Shown in pieces: positions 1 through 6,076 of a stretch of DNA of 8,158 nt (position 1 is the stretch's first letter; each line of letters begins with the position of its first letter). The position numbers were made by a program, and so were the translations under genes. The notes below the pieces were generated by a model. That model worked only from the letters and a program-made list of their open reading frames with translations. It was not told the DNA's origin and made no database searches. This DNA is from Anaerolineales bacterium (GTDB lineage Bacteria; Chloroflexota; Anaerolineae; Anaerolineales; DRMV01): the NCBI GenBank assembly GCA_026991215.1, contig JALXBY010000046.1:1-8158 (forward strand). The letters are read 5' to 3'.

Positions 1-2
1 CC

Positions 3-752
3 CAGGCCCTGCGCCGTGAACAGGAGGCCCGGACCCAGGCCCAACGGCTGCTGCAGGAATTGCAGGCAGCCCATGCGCGCCTCCGGGCCTACGCCCGGCA
101 ATCCGCGGCCCTGGCCGTGGCCCGGGAGCGCAACCGCATGGCCCAGGAAATGCACGACACCGTGGGCCACCACCTCACCGTGGCCGCGGTGCAGATGGAG
201 GCGGCCCAGGTCCTGCTCAGGCAGGACCCGGAGCGGGCCGCCCGGATGCTCGCCAACGCGCGGGAACAGGTCCGCCAGGGCCTGCAAGCCCTGCGGCGCA
301 CCGTGGCCGCGCTGCGTCCGCCGGTGGAAGACCTGCCCGCGGCCCTCAAGGACCTGGTTGGGCGTTTCGCCCAGAGCACGGGGCTGCAGGTGACCGCGGC
401 GATTCCCGAAGACCTCTCCCGGCTCCCGCCGCCCCATCGCTTCCTGCTTTACCGGGCCGTGCAGGAAGGCCTGACTAACGTGCTGCGCCATGCCCACGCG
501 AGCCGGGTTTGGATCCACCTGACGGTGGACGAAGACCGGGTGACCCTGACCCTGGAAGACGACGGCCGCGGCCCGCCCGTGGACGCGTCTGCCCAGGGCA
601 TGGGCCTGCGGGGTATGGCGGAACAGGCCGCGCAACTGGGCGGCCAGGCCCGGCTGGAAGCCCGGGAGCAGGGCGGGGCACGCCTGTACCTGGAGGTCCC
701 CCTGCCGCCTGCGGAGGCCGAAGGGAACCACGCTTTGGAGGGTCTGGCATGA
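3..752 (+). CDS. Sensor histidine kinase, NarL/LuxR-type partner (5' truncated)
   Basis: This is the C-terminal part of a sensor histidine kinase. The reading frame is open to the left edge, so the sensor region and true start lie outside the window; 249 residues are visible. The first ~45 residues are rich in Glu, Gln, Arg, Ala and Leu and look like a coiled-coil signalling helix. A HisKA_3-type dimerisation/phosphoacceptor segment follows, with the motif EMHDTVGHHLT; the phosphorylated His is visible residue 51 (codon 153-155). The HATPase domain shows an N box (QEGLTNVLRHA, Asn159), a G1 box (DDGRG, near residue 187) and a G2 box (GMGLRGM, from residue 199). By family knowledge it autophosphorylates on His and passes the phosphate to a response regulator. 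The stop overlaps the next start (ATGA at 749-752), so the two are translationally coupled and are probably cognate partners. The signal sensed cannot be inferred. Confidence 0.93.
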   Translation, partial: QALRREQEARTQAQRLLQELQAAHARLRAYARQSAALAVARERNRMAQEMHDTVGHHLTVAAVQMEAAQVLLRQDPERAARMLANAREQVRQGLQALRRTVAALRPPVEDLPAALKDLVGRFAQSTGLQVTAAIPEDLSRLPPPHRFLLYRAVQEGLTNVLRHAHASRVWIHLTVDEDRVTLTLEDDGRGPPVDASAQGMGLRGMAEQAAQLGGQARLEAREQGGARLYLEVPLPPAEAEGNHALEGLA

Positions 753-1390
753 TGCGGGTGCTTTTGGTGGACGACCAGCGGTTGGTGCGGGAAGGCCTGC
801 GGGTGCTCCTGGAGATGGCGCCGGACGTCGAGGCCGTTTTGGAGGCCGAGGACGGCGCGCAGGCCCTGGAACTTTACGCGCAACATCGCCCCGATGTGGT
901 GCTCATGGACATCCGTATGCCCGGCATGGACGGCGTGGAGGCCACCCGCCGGCTGCTGGAAATGGACCCCCAGGCCCGGGTGCTCATCCTGACCACCTTC
1001 GACGACGATGTGTACGTGCTGGAAGGCCTGCGGGCCGGGGCCCGGGGGTATCTGCTCAAGGACGCCTCGCGGGAGGACCTGATGACCGCGTTGCGGACGG
1101 TGGCGGCGGGCGGGGCCCTGTTCGCGCCCCGGGTGGCCGAGGCCGCGCTGGACCTTCTGGCGCGAAGCGCAAGCCCCGCAGCCGGGCCGGTGGAACCGCC
1201 TACGGAACGGGAGCAGGAGATTCTACGCCTGATGGCCCAGGGGTTGAACAACAAAGCCATCGCCGAACGGCTGCACCTGGCCCACGGCACGGTGAAGAAC
1301 TACGTTTCCCGGGTTCTGGCCAAGTTGGGGGTGGAAAACCGGGCGGAGGCGGTGGCGTGGTTCTTGCGGCAGCGACGTGGGGATGTATGA
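749..1390 (+). CDS. Response regulator, NarL/FixJ (LuxR) family
   Basis: This is a 213-residue two-component response regulator, the usual length for the NarL family. The receiver domain (about residues 3-120) has acidic residues D8-D9, the phosphoacceptor Asp54 in VLMDIRMPGMDG, the switch Thr82 and Lys104 in GYLLKD. A C-terminal LuxR-type helix-turn-helix (about residues 147-208) reads TEREQEILRLMAQGLNNKAI and then HLAHGTVKNYVSRVLAKLGV. The start at 749 is chosen because it gives the MMRVLLVDDQR N-terminus and lies 7 bases after GGAGG (737-741). The frame is open far upstream, but that stretch overlaps the kinase and is not real. It is the expected cytoplasmic DNA-binding partner of the overlapping kinase. 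Its targets are unknown; such pairs often control adjacent transporters or stress genes, and the upstream neighbours are off the window. Confidence 0.96.
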   Translation: MMRVLLVDDQRLVREGLRVLLEMAPDVEAVLEAEDGAQALELYAQHRPDVVLMDIRMPGMDGVEATRRLLEMDPQARVLILTTFDDDVYVLEGLRAGARGYLLKDASREDLMTALRTVAAGGALFAPRVAEAALDLLARSASPAAGPVEPPTEREQEILRLMAQGLNNKAIAERLHLAHGTVKNYVSRVLAKLGVENRAEAVAWFLRQRRGDV

Positions 1391-1400
1391 GGCCGCCCTT

Positions 1401-1423
1401 CGTGTAGCCATACACGTTTGTTT
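1401..1423 (+). terminator. Weak hairpin after the response regulator gene
   Basis: Ten bases after the regulator stop there is a perfect 6-bp stem, CGTGTA-GCCA-TACACG (1401-1416), followed by TTTGTTT. It has the layout of an intrinsic terminator, but the stem is short and only half GC, so it may be inefficient or fortuitous. A much stronger terminator on the same strand lies at 1708-1745. Confidence 0.3.
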
Positions 1424-1426
1424 GCA

Positions 1427-1450
1427 TCTTCGTATCTTCGTGTTTTCGTG
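1427..1450 (+). repeat. Triplet of 8-base units (TYTTCGTR x3)
   Basis: Three tandem 8-base units are visible: TCTTCGTA (1427-1434), TCTTCGTG (1435-1442) and TTTTCGTG (1443-1450). The 12-mer TTCGTGTAGCCA occurs at 1399-1410 and again at 1445-1456, so the array sits between two direct repeats 46 bases apart. It resembles the GTG-ending units at 1525-1550, 1577-1602 and 1791-1816. The short reading frames crossing it give low-complexity Lys/Arg/Thr-rich peptides and are not believable genes. Confidence 0.55.
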
Positions 1451-1524
1451 TAGCCAGAAACAAGGCAACCAACGACCGCGACCCTCCACAATACAATCAA
1501 CGCCACCATACACTACCCCCTATG

Positions 1525-1550
1525 TTCACAGGGGCACGGAAGACACAGCG
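1525..1550 (-). repeat. Interspersed repeat, copy in minus orientation
   Basis: Read on the minus strand, this 26-base segment begins CGCTGTGTCTTCCGTG and matches the plus-strand copy at 1577-1602 at 20 of 26 positions by hand alignment. It is built of three units, each ending in GTG. With the copy at 1577-1602 it forms an imperfect inverted pair around a 26-base centre, so a transcript through here could fold into a long hairpin. Confidence 0.55.
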
Positions 1551-1576
1551 TATCCGTTGGCAAACCCCAAAATCCC

Positions 1577-1602
1577 CTCTGTGTTCTCTGTGCCCCCGTG
1601 AG
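1577..1602 (+). repeat. Interspersed repeat, plus-orientation copy
   Basis: This 26-base segment reads CTCTGTGTTCTCTGTG followed by CCCCCGTGAG. It is three roughly 8-base units ending in GTG. It pairs as an inverted repeat with 1525-1550 (20 of 26) and matches 1791-1816 as a direct repeat (18 of 26). I recall similar CTCTGTG-type strings being common between genes in environmental bacterial genomes, but could not check this here. Confidence 0.55.
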
Positions 1603-1678
1603 AAAATACCACTGTCCGCTTCTCTTACGCGACCTCCTGAACTTCCAGATTCTCACGAACATTTAACAGCCTTGCCTG

Positions 1679-1684
1679 TATAAT
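1679..1684 (+). promoter_or_regulatory. Candidate -10 box TATAAT with no gene downstream
   Basis: A perfect TATAAT lies in the intergenic region, preceded directly by TG. No good -35 hexamer sits at the usual distance; TTAACA at 1663-1668 is only 10 bases away. If active, transcription would start near 1691 and would run into the intrinsic terminator at 1708-1745, giving an RNA of only about 50 bases. Confidence 0.3.
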
Positions 1685-1707
1685 AAGGGCGTCTCCCCTC
1701 CTCCCGG

Positions 1708-1745
1708 CAATACCCGCGAGCCAGGACTCGCGGGTATTGTTTTTT
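1708..1745 (+). terminator. Strong Rho-independent terminator
   Basis: A perfect 13-bp stem (CAATACCCGCGAG at 1708-1720 and its complement at 1727-1739) encloses the 6-base loop CCAGGA and is followed by six T (1740-1745). The T run is only on the plus side, so it acts on plus-strand transcription. The nearest plus-strand gene ends 318 bases upstream, so it either ends a very long 3' untranslated region of the kinase/regulator transcript or closes a separate short transcript that starts near 1690. Confidence 0.85.
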
Positions 1746-1790
1746 GAGCAGGGTTGAGGTCAGATACATAGCACCTTGCTGCGAGGAACC

Positions 1791-1816
1791 CCCTGTGTTC
1801 CCCGTGCCTTCGTTGA
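1791..1816 (+). repeat. Interspersed repeat, more degenerate copy
   Basis: This segment starts CCCTGTGTTCCCCGTG and matches the copy at 1577-1602 at 18 of 26 positions, with the last unit (CCTTCGTT) the most diverged. It ends ten bases before the stop codon of the minus-strand dehydrogenase gene, so a read-through transcript of that gene would carry its complement in the 3' untranslated region. Confidence 0.45.
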
Positions 1817-1825
1817 AAACTCAGG

Positions 1826-2779
1826 CTAAGGCCGCAAGAGCACTTTCAGCATGCCGGGCCGGGCGGCATGGGCAAAGGCGGCTTCGGCCTGCTCCAGGGG
1901 GTAGACCCCGTCGATGAGGTCCCGTGGGTCCACCAGGCCCAGGGAAAGCAGCCGCAGGGCCGGCGGGAACGGCCCGCACCGGGACCCCACCAGGGTTTGC
2001 TCGTCCACCACGATGCGGGAAAAGTCCAGGGTCCCGTGGCCGGCATAGGTGCTCTTGAGCACCAGCGTGCCCCGGGGCCGCAGCGCGCGACGGGCCAGGG
2101 CCAGCCCTTCCGGGTTCCCCGTGGCCTCGATGACCACGTCCCACACCCCTTCGGGGAGGTCGTCCCCGTTCAGGGTGGGGATGCCCAGCATCCGCAGGGG
2201 CCGGGCCGCCCGTTCCCGTCGCACCACCACATGGATTTCGGCACCGGTCAGGCGCACCACACGGGCGATGAGTTGCCCCAGGCGCCCCGCACCAATGAGC
2301 AGCACCTTATCCGTCGGCCGGATGTGCACCTGTTCCAGAATTTCCAGCACCGCGGCCAGGGGTTCGGTGAAGACGGCCTGCTCGTCGGACACATGGTCGG
2401 GCACAGGGTGCAGGTTCTCCAAGGGCAGGGTCAGGTACTCCGCGAACGCGCCATCCCTGTCCAGGATGCCCACCACGGTGCGGTTGCGGCAATGCCGGGG
2501 GAACCCCCGCTGGCACATGTCGCAGGTGTGGCACACGACGTTGATTTCCCCCACGACCCGCCGGCCCACCCAGTGGGGGTCCGCGGCTTCCACCACTTCC
2601 CCCACGAATTCATGGCCGGGGATACCCCGGAAGGGGTAATATCCCCGCACCAGTTCCAAATCGGTGCCGCAGATGCCCGCCAGCCGCACCCGGACCAGGG
2701 CTTCGTTGGGGCCTGGTCTGGGTTCGGGCAGGTCCTGGCGGAAGCGAAGGTGGCCATCCTCCAACCATACGCCGCGCAT
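1826..2779 (-). CDS. Zinc-dependent alcohol dehydrogenase family protein (MDR)
   Basis: This 317-residue protein is a medium-chain zinc dehydrogenase that oxidises or reduces an alcohol/polyol/aldehyde with a nicotinamide cofactor. The N-terminal GroES-like domain carries the catalytic-zinc signature GICGTD (Cys37), GHE (His56, Glu57) and a Glu139 in FTEPLA. Four structural-zinc cysteines (83, 86, 89, 97) have C-x2-C-x2-C-x7-C spacing. The Rossmann domain has GAGRLG (Gly163, 165, 168). After the second strand it shows Arg187-Arg188 rather than the Asp typical of NAD binding, which may hint at NADP use (inference). It is a little shorter than the usual 340-350 residues. The start at 2779 is chosen over longer in-frame options because AAGGAGG (2789-2795) lies 9 bases upstream and the family N-terminus begins there. 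The gene is divergent from the lipoprotein gene and appears monocistronic. The substrate cannot be named; threonine/sorbitol-dehydrogenase-like relatives are plausible. Confidence 0.93.
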   Translation of the reverse strand: MRGVWLEDGHLRFRQDLPEPRPGPNEALVRVRLAGICGTDLELVRGYYPFRGIPGHEFVGEVVEAADPHWVGRRVVGEINVVCHTCDMCQRGFPRHCRNRTVVGILDRDGAFAEYLTLPLENLHPVPDHVSDEQAVFTEPLAAVLEILEQVHIRPTDKVLLIGAGRLGQLIARVVRLTGAEIHVVVRRERAARPLRMLGIPTLNGDDLPEGVWDVVIEATGNPEGLALARRALRPRGTLVLKSTYAGHGTLDFSRIVVDEQTLVGSRCGPFPPALRLLSLGLVDPRDLIDGVYPLEQAEAAFAHAARPGMLKVLLRP

Positions 2780-2818
2780 GATAGGCTGCCTCCTTGAAGC
2801 AACGGGTTGGATGCCCCC

Positions 2819-2828
2819 ATTGTATACT
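2819..2828. promoter_or_regulatory. Candidate divergent promoter core
   Basis: The 77-base gap between the divergent dehydrogenase and lipoprotein genes contains TATACT (2823-2828, 5 of 6 to the -10 consensus, plus strand) overlapping TACAAT on the minus strand (2824-2819). The palindrome GTATAC occurs here at 2822-2827 and again at 2851-2856, just before the lipoprotein start. No convincing -35 box is seen for either direction, so this is a weak call. Confidence 0.25.
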
Positions 2829-2856
2829 GAGTGCAGGCTTGAACTCGGAGGTATAC

Positions 2857-4137
2857 ATGCAAAGGCCCCTTTTCGTTTTCCTGGCCGGTTGGTTGCTCCT
2901 TTGGGGAAGTGGATGCGCACCGCTGCCCCCTGCGGTTACGGCAACCCTCCCCCCGTCGCCAACGGCCACAGCCACGGCGACCCCGACGTTTACGCCCTCG
3001 CCTTCGCCCACAGTTACGGCCACGCCCACGCAACGCCCTGCGCCGACCGTGACCCCGGAACCCTTACAGCCCCAGGCGCAGCCCGCGTTGCGTTTGGCCT
3101 CCCTGGCCATGACCGACCCGCGGCACGGCTGGGCCTTGGGGACGACGACCCAGGAGCCGCGCCGCTACCACGTGCTGCACACCGAGGATGGCGGGGCTAC
3201 CTGGCGTGTGGTCACACCGGCCCAGGCCGAGCCTTCGCCCTTCCCGCCGGTCCTTCTGGCCTGGGATGCCCGCACCGCGTGGGTGGCCTTCCCCGTCGAG
3301 GGGCCGGACCCCCAGACCCTGGCCCAAAAAGCCGTGGTCTGGCGCACCACGAACCGCGGCCAGACATGGCAGGCTGCGGCCCTCCCCCTGACCGAGGATA
3401 CCTTCCGCTTCGACCCCCTGCTGACCGCGGCCGACGCCCAGACCCTGTGGTTGCTCAACCACATGGAAGGCGGGATGCAGCGCGATTACGCCGCGCTCTA
3501 TGCCAGCCGCGACGGAGGCGCTTCCTGGCAACGGGTGACCGACCCCTGGGCCGAGGGCAGCCAGGACCTGATGCTCTTCTACACCACGGGCCTGGCCTTC
3601 CTGCCCAATGGCTACGGCCTGGCCACCAAGGAAAACGGCGTGGCCGAAGGCGCGGTCGTCGTGGAAACCCAGGATGGCGGCCGCACCTGGCAGGGCCGGT
3701 CCTTCACCCCCGCGCCGGATGCCGGCATCTGCGCCACCTATGCCCCCCACCTGTGGGGGCCGCGCCAGGCCACCTTCCTGCTGCGCTGCCTGCAGGGGGA
3801 AACGGAACGGGGGTACGTGGCCCACATGCAGGGGCCTGGCTTCACCTTCTTCCCCCTGCCAGAAGGGGCCATGGTGGTGCGCTTTTTCTCCCCGCAGGAA
3901 GGCGTGGCCTACAGCGACCCCGCGTTTGAGACCGGCTTCCGCCTCTTCCGCACCCAGGATGGCGGCCGCACCTGGCAGCGGGTGCTGGCCTACGAACAAC
4001 CGGCCCGCGCCTTTTTCGCGGACGCGGGCCACTTCTGGCTCCTGCTCAACCCCGAACAGCCCCGGCTGCTGCGGGCCACCTGGGTCGATGCCGCGGTTCG
4101 GACCGAACCGTTGACCCCCCGTTTCCTTGGGCCGTAA
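2857..4137 (+). CDS. Secreted Asp-box (YCF48/BNR-like) beta-propeller lipoprotein
   Basis: This is a 426-residue exported protein. Residues 1-19 form a lipoprotein signal peptide with a hydrophobic core and the lipobox-like GSGC, lipidation being expected at Cys20. Residues ~21-76 are a flexible Thr/Pro/Ala linker (runs such as TATATATPTFTPSPSPT). The rest carries five Asp-box motifs of the form x-D-G-G-x-T-W: HTEDGGATW (108-116), TTNRGQTW (164-171, degenerate), SRDGGASW (217-224), TQDGGRTW (271-278) and TQDGGRTW (366-373). Such repeats mark beta-propeller folds of the YCF48 and sialidase/BNR groups. No catalytic residues of sialidases are evident, so a binding, assembly or structural role outside the membrane is more likely. 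The start at 2857 follows GGAGG (2847-2851) by 5 bases; an upstream in-frame start would bury the signal peptide. It converges on the HIT gene with a 19-base gap. The molecular function is not known. Confidence 0.87.
   Translation: MQRPLFVFLAGWLLLWGSGCAPLPPAVTATLPPSPTATATATPTFTPSPSPTVTATPTQRPAPTVTPEPLQPQAQPALRLASLAMTDPRHGWALGTTTQEPRRYHVLHTEDGGATWRVVTPAQAEPSPFPPVLLAWDARTAWVAFPVEGPDPQTLAQKAVVWRTTNRGQTWQAAALPLTEDTFRFDPLLTAADAQTLWLLNHMEGGMQRDYAALYASRDGGASWQRVTDPWAEGSQDLMLFYTTGLAFLPNGYGLATKENGVAEGAVVVETQDGGRTWQGRSFTPAPDAGICATYAPHLWGPRQATFLLRCLQGETERGYVAHMQGPGFTFFPLPEGAMVVRFFSPQEGVAYSDPAFETGFRLFRTQDGGRTWQRVLAYEQPARAFFADAGHFWLLLNPEQPRLLRATWVDAAVRTEPLTPRFLGP
2939..3075 (+). repeat. Low-complexity Thr/Pro linker coding region
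   Basis: This stretch inside the lipoprotein gene is biased toward ACG/ACC/ACA and CCC/CCG/CCT codons and encodes the Thr/Pro/Ala linker between the lipid anchor and the Asp-box domain. It is the part of the gene most likely to vary in length between relatives. Confidence 0.6.
3667..3693 (+). repeat. 27-base exact direct repeat, copy 1
   Basis: This segment encodes TQDGGRTWQ and is identical base for base to 3952-3978. The two copies lie 285 bases (95 residues) apart and are the two best-conserved Asp boxes of the lipoprotein. Identity at the DNA level suggests recent duplication or gene conversion between propeller blades, though protein constraint with biased codons could also produce it. 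Confidence 0.8.
3952..3978 (+). repeat. 27-base exact direct repeat, copy 2
   Basis: This is the second copy of the segment at 3667-3693, in the same reading frame, encoding the fifth Asp box of the lipoprotein. Confidence 0.8.
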
Positions 4138-4156
4138 GCCTGGGGAGGATGCTTGC

Positions 4157-4513
4157 TTACCGATGCAGCATGGGGCCGAGGCGCCGGCCGCCCAGCAGGT
4201 GCATGTGCAGGTGAAAGACGTCCTGCCCGGCATCCCGGCCGGTGTTGACCACAAGCCGGTAGCCGCTCTGGGCCACGTTCAGGGCCTCGGCCACCTTGCG
4301 CGCGGCCAGAAACAGCCCGCCCAGAGCCGCGCGGTGTTCTTCTTCCACCTCGTTGACCGAGGCCACATGGGCTTTGGGGATAATCAAAATGTGCACCGGG
4401 GCCTGGGGGTTGATGTCGTGGAAGGCCACCACCAGGTCGTCTTCGTACACCTTGCGGGACGGAAGTTCACCGGCCACGATTTTGCAGAACACGCAATTGG
4501 GGTCCCGCTGCAT
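4157..4513 (-). CDS. HIT-family (histidine triad) nucleotide-binding hydrolase
   Basis: This 118-residue protein has the usual length and layout of HINT-type HIT proteins. It begins with NCVFCKI (Cys7 and Cys10, a zinc-binding pair in many members). It then has the conserved INPQAPVHILIIPKAH core (residues 34-49), the NTGRDAGQDVFHLHMHLLGG segment and the triad His101-x-His103-x-His105; the middle His is the expected catalytic residue. Family members hydrolyse purine nucleotide phosphoramidates or dinucleoside polyphosphates in the cytoplasm. The start at 4513 has AGGAGG (4521-4526) 7 bases upstream, and the same AGGAGGCAGCC string precedes the dehydrogenase gene. It lies 75 bases downstream of the substrate-binding protein gene on the same strand, so it may be transcribed from that promoter, although a hairpin sits between them. 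The exact substrate is unknown. Confidence 0.96.
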   Translation of the reverse strand: MQRDPNCVFCKIVAGELPSRKVYEDDLVVAFHDINPQAPVHILIIPKAHVASVNEVEEEHRAALGGLFLAARKVAEALNVAQSGYRLVVNTGRDAGQDVFHLHMHLLGGRRLGPMLHR

Positions 4514-4541
4514 ACGGCTGCCTCCTGGGGGAAGGATAGGT

Positions 4542-4574
4542 CCCGGCCCCGCGCCTTCCCCGCGCGGGGCCGGG
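4542..4574 (-). other. GC-rich hairpin between binding-protein and HIT genes
   Basis: A perfect 13-bp inverted repeat (CCCGGCCCCGCGC at 4542-4554 and its complement at 4562-4574) encloses a 7-base loop. It lies in the 75-base gap after the substrate-binding protein stop. Neither side has a T run (minus-strand flank reads ACCTATCCTT), so it is not a canonical intrinsic terminator. It could be a partial terminator or a 3'-end stabilising hairpin that reduces expression of the downstream HIT gene relative to the binding protein. Confidence 0.5.
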
Positions 4575-4588
4575 TTGTGGTCAGGGGG

Positions 4589-5896
4589 TTAGCGTTGGTC
4601 CCAGGCCGGGAAGGGCACAACGACCTCGGCCGCGGCCAGGTCGAAAGGCCACACCGTGGTGTACTTGCCCTCCAGCACCTGGACCATGATGCCCCGGCCC
4701 AGGATGTTCTGGCCCTTTTCGTCGAAGCGGATGCCTTCCCACGGCACGATGAGTTGGTCGCCGGGGATGTTGGTCTCCTGCAGGGCCTTCCAGATGGCTT
4801 CGGGGTCGGTGGAACCGGCCCGGTTGATGGCGTCGGCCAGGGTGAGCATGCCGGTGAAGGCCCGGGCCGAGTTGCCGTTCATGTCCTGGCCGTAGCGCTC
4901 CTTGTACATGTCGTTGACCTTGGCGATGAGGGGCTTTTGTTTGGCCAGGTCCAGCGCCCAGACCTCACGGCTGATGATGTACTCGCCGTCCTTGCCCAGG
5001 TTCTCCAGGAAGCCGGAGGCGATGAAGCCCGCATCGTTGGCCCAGACGACCTTGGGCGCGACGCCCTGCTCCTTGAAGGTGCGCATGTACAGGATGGCGT
5101 CGGACACGTAGGAGACGAAGATGACGGCATCCGGGTTCGCGGCCTTGATGCGCTGCACTTCCGCGCTCACGTCCTGGGTGTTGCGGGAGTAGGAGATGTC
5201 TTCCACGATTTCAAAGCCGTAGGTTTGGGCGTACTCCTTGGCCAGGGCCGCAAAGCCCTTGCCGAAGTCCGTGTTCTCGTAGACCAGGGCCACGGTCTTG
5301 ATGTCCGCGTTCTTGTCCTCGTTCAGGTCCTTGAAGAACTGGAACGCGTTCTCGGCAAAGGTACCGTCGTGGGGCGTGGTGCGGAAGAACCATTTGAAGC
5401 CGCGTTCGGTCAGTTGGGCGCTGGTGGATTCAGGGTTGAGGAAGGGGATGCCAGCCTGTTCCGCGGCCTGGGATGCGGTCTTGGTCACCGCGCTGTTGTA
5501 CGCGCCCAGCAGGGCCACCACCTTTTCCTGGGTAATCAACCGTTCGGCCTCGGCCTTGCCCTTGTCGGGGTTGCCTTCGTGGTCCGCGAAGATGGGCTGC
5601 ACCGGCCGACCGCCCAGGATGCCCTTGGACTTGGCCAGGGGCAGGTTGAGGTCAGGGTATTCGTTGTTGATGATGTCCACGGCCAGTTCGACGCCCTGGC
5701 GCAGGTCCTTGCCGGTGGAGGCCAGGGCACCGGAGAGGGGGTAGACCACACCGATTTTGACCGGTTCGGCCTGGCCTGCGGCTTCGCCGGCCTGTGGCTG
5801 TTCGGCCTGGGGCGTTGGGGCCTGATCCCGCTGGCACGCCGCCAGGACCAGGCCCAGGGCCAGCAAGAGCACCAAGATGAACGTCCCGCGTCGCAT
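4589..5896 (-). CDS. ABC transporter substrate-binding lipoprotein, LivJ/branched-chain amino acid type
   Basis: This 435-residue extracytoplasmic binding protein belongs to the Peripla_BP_6 (LivJ/LivK) family, which captures branched-chain or other amino acids, amides or similar solutes for an ABC importer. Residues 1-20 are a lipoprotein signal peptide with Arg-Arg and a leucine-rich core; the lipobox is LAAC with lipidation at Cys21. A short Gln/Ala/Glu/Pro linker runs to residue 45. The domain opens with VKIGVVYPLSGALASTG (46-62) and includes GAYNSAVT (131-138), GIPFLNPEST and YENTDFGKG. It ends with the family-typical PFPAWDQR. The start at 5896 follows AGGAGG (5903-5908) by 6 bases; longer in-frame starts would place an Arg-rich extension before the signal peptide. 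No permease (LivH/M) or ATPase (LivF/G) genes adjoin it, so either the transporter is elsewhere or the protein serves another system. The ligand is not identifiable by eye. Confidence 0.95.
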   Translation of the reverse strand: MRRGTFILVLLLALGLVLAACQRDQAPTPQAEQPQAGEAAGQAEPVKIGVVYPLSGALASTGKDLRQGVELAVDIINNEYPDLNLPLAKSKGILGGRPVQPIFADHEGNPDKGKAEAERLITQEKVVALLGAYNSAVTKTASQAAEQAGIPFLNPESTSAQLTERGFKWFFRTTPHDGTFAENAFQFFKDLNEDKNADIKTVALVYENTDFGKGFAALAKEYAQTYGFEIVEDISYSRNTQDVSAEVQRIKAANPDAVIFVSYVSDAILYMRTFKEQGVAPKVVWANDAGFIASGFLENLGKDGEYIISREVWALDLAKQKPLIAKVNDMYKERYGQDMNGNSARAFTGMLTLADAINRAGSTDPEAIWKALQETNIPGDQLIVPWEGIRFDEKGQNILGRGIMVQVLEGKYTTVWPFDLAAAEVVVPFPAWDQR

Positions 5897-5938
5897 CCTT
5901 CTCCTCCTTCTGGAAAGGGGATGATGAAGCGCTGAATA

Positions 5939-5997
5939 GTTTACCATTGGTTCGAGCAGGTGTTGGGCAGCAGGGGCCATTTTCGGCCCTGGTAAAC
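5939..5997 (-). promoter_or_regulatory. Inverted repeat upstream of the substrate-binding protein gene
   Basis: GTTTACCA (5939-5946) and its exact complement TGGTAAAC (5990-5997) flank a 43-base interval. Inside it a second stem with one bulge (CAGGGGCC at 5971-5978 with GGCCCTG at 5985-5991) overlaps the right arm, so the two stems would compete. It lies 43-101 bases upstream of the start codon. It could be paired operator half-sites or a switching leader RNA; chance is also possible. No convincing promoter for the gene was found. Confidence 0.3.
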
Positions 5998-6076
5998 CTT
6001 TAGAGGTGTCTTAGGGTACGGCGTGTCGTAACCTGCGCCTTTGGGTTCTCCGGGCCCTGGGGGTATCAAATCTTGA

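Noticed and set aside
1377..1601. Plus-strand 74-residue reading frame over the intergenic repeats, and minus-strand frames at 1200-1513
   Set aside because: They are made of repeat sequence (Lys/Arg/Thr-rich peptides on the minus strand), lack ribosome binding sites and overlap the regulator gene; they look like spurious frames.
1655..1668. GAACATTT shared with the lexA SOS box, near the TATAAT at 1679
   Set aside because: Only one half-site matches (GAACATTTAACA); the second arm is absent, so it is not a credible LexA site.
2664..3929. 421-residue plus-strand frame across the dehydrogenase start and the lipoprotein
   Set aside because: It overlaps the lipoprotein in another frame and would lack a signal peptide, Asp boxes and a ribosome binding site.
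4127..5935. 602-residue plus-strand frame opposite the HIT and binding-protein genes
   Set aside because: It is the antisense shadow of two strongly supported minus-strand genes; its Gly/His/Val-rich product has no domain and results from high GC at third codon positions.
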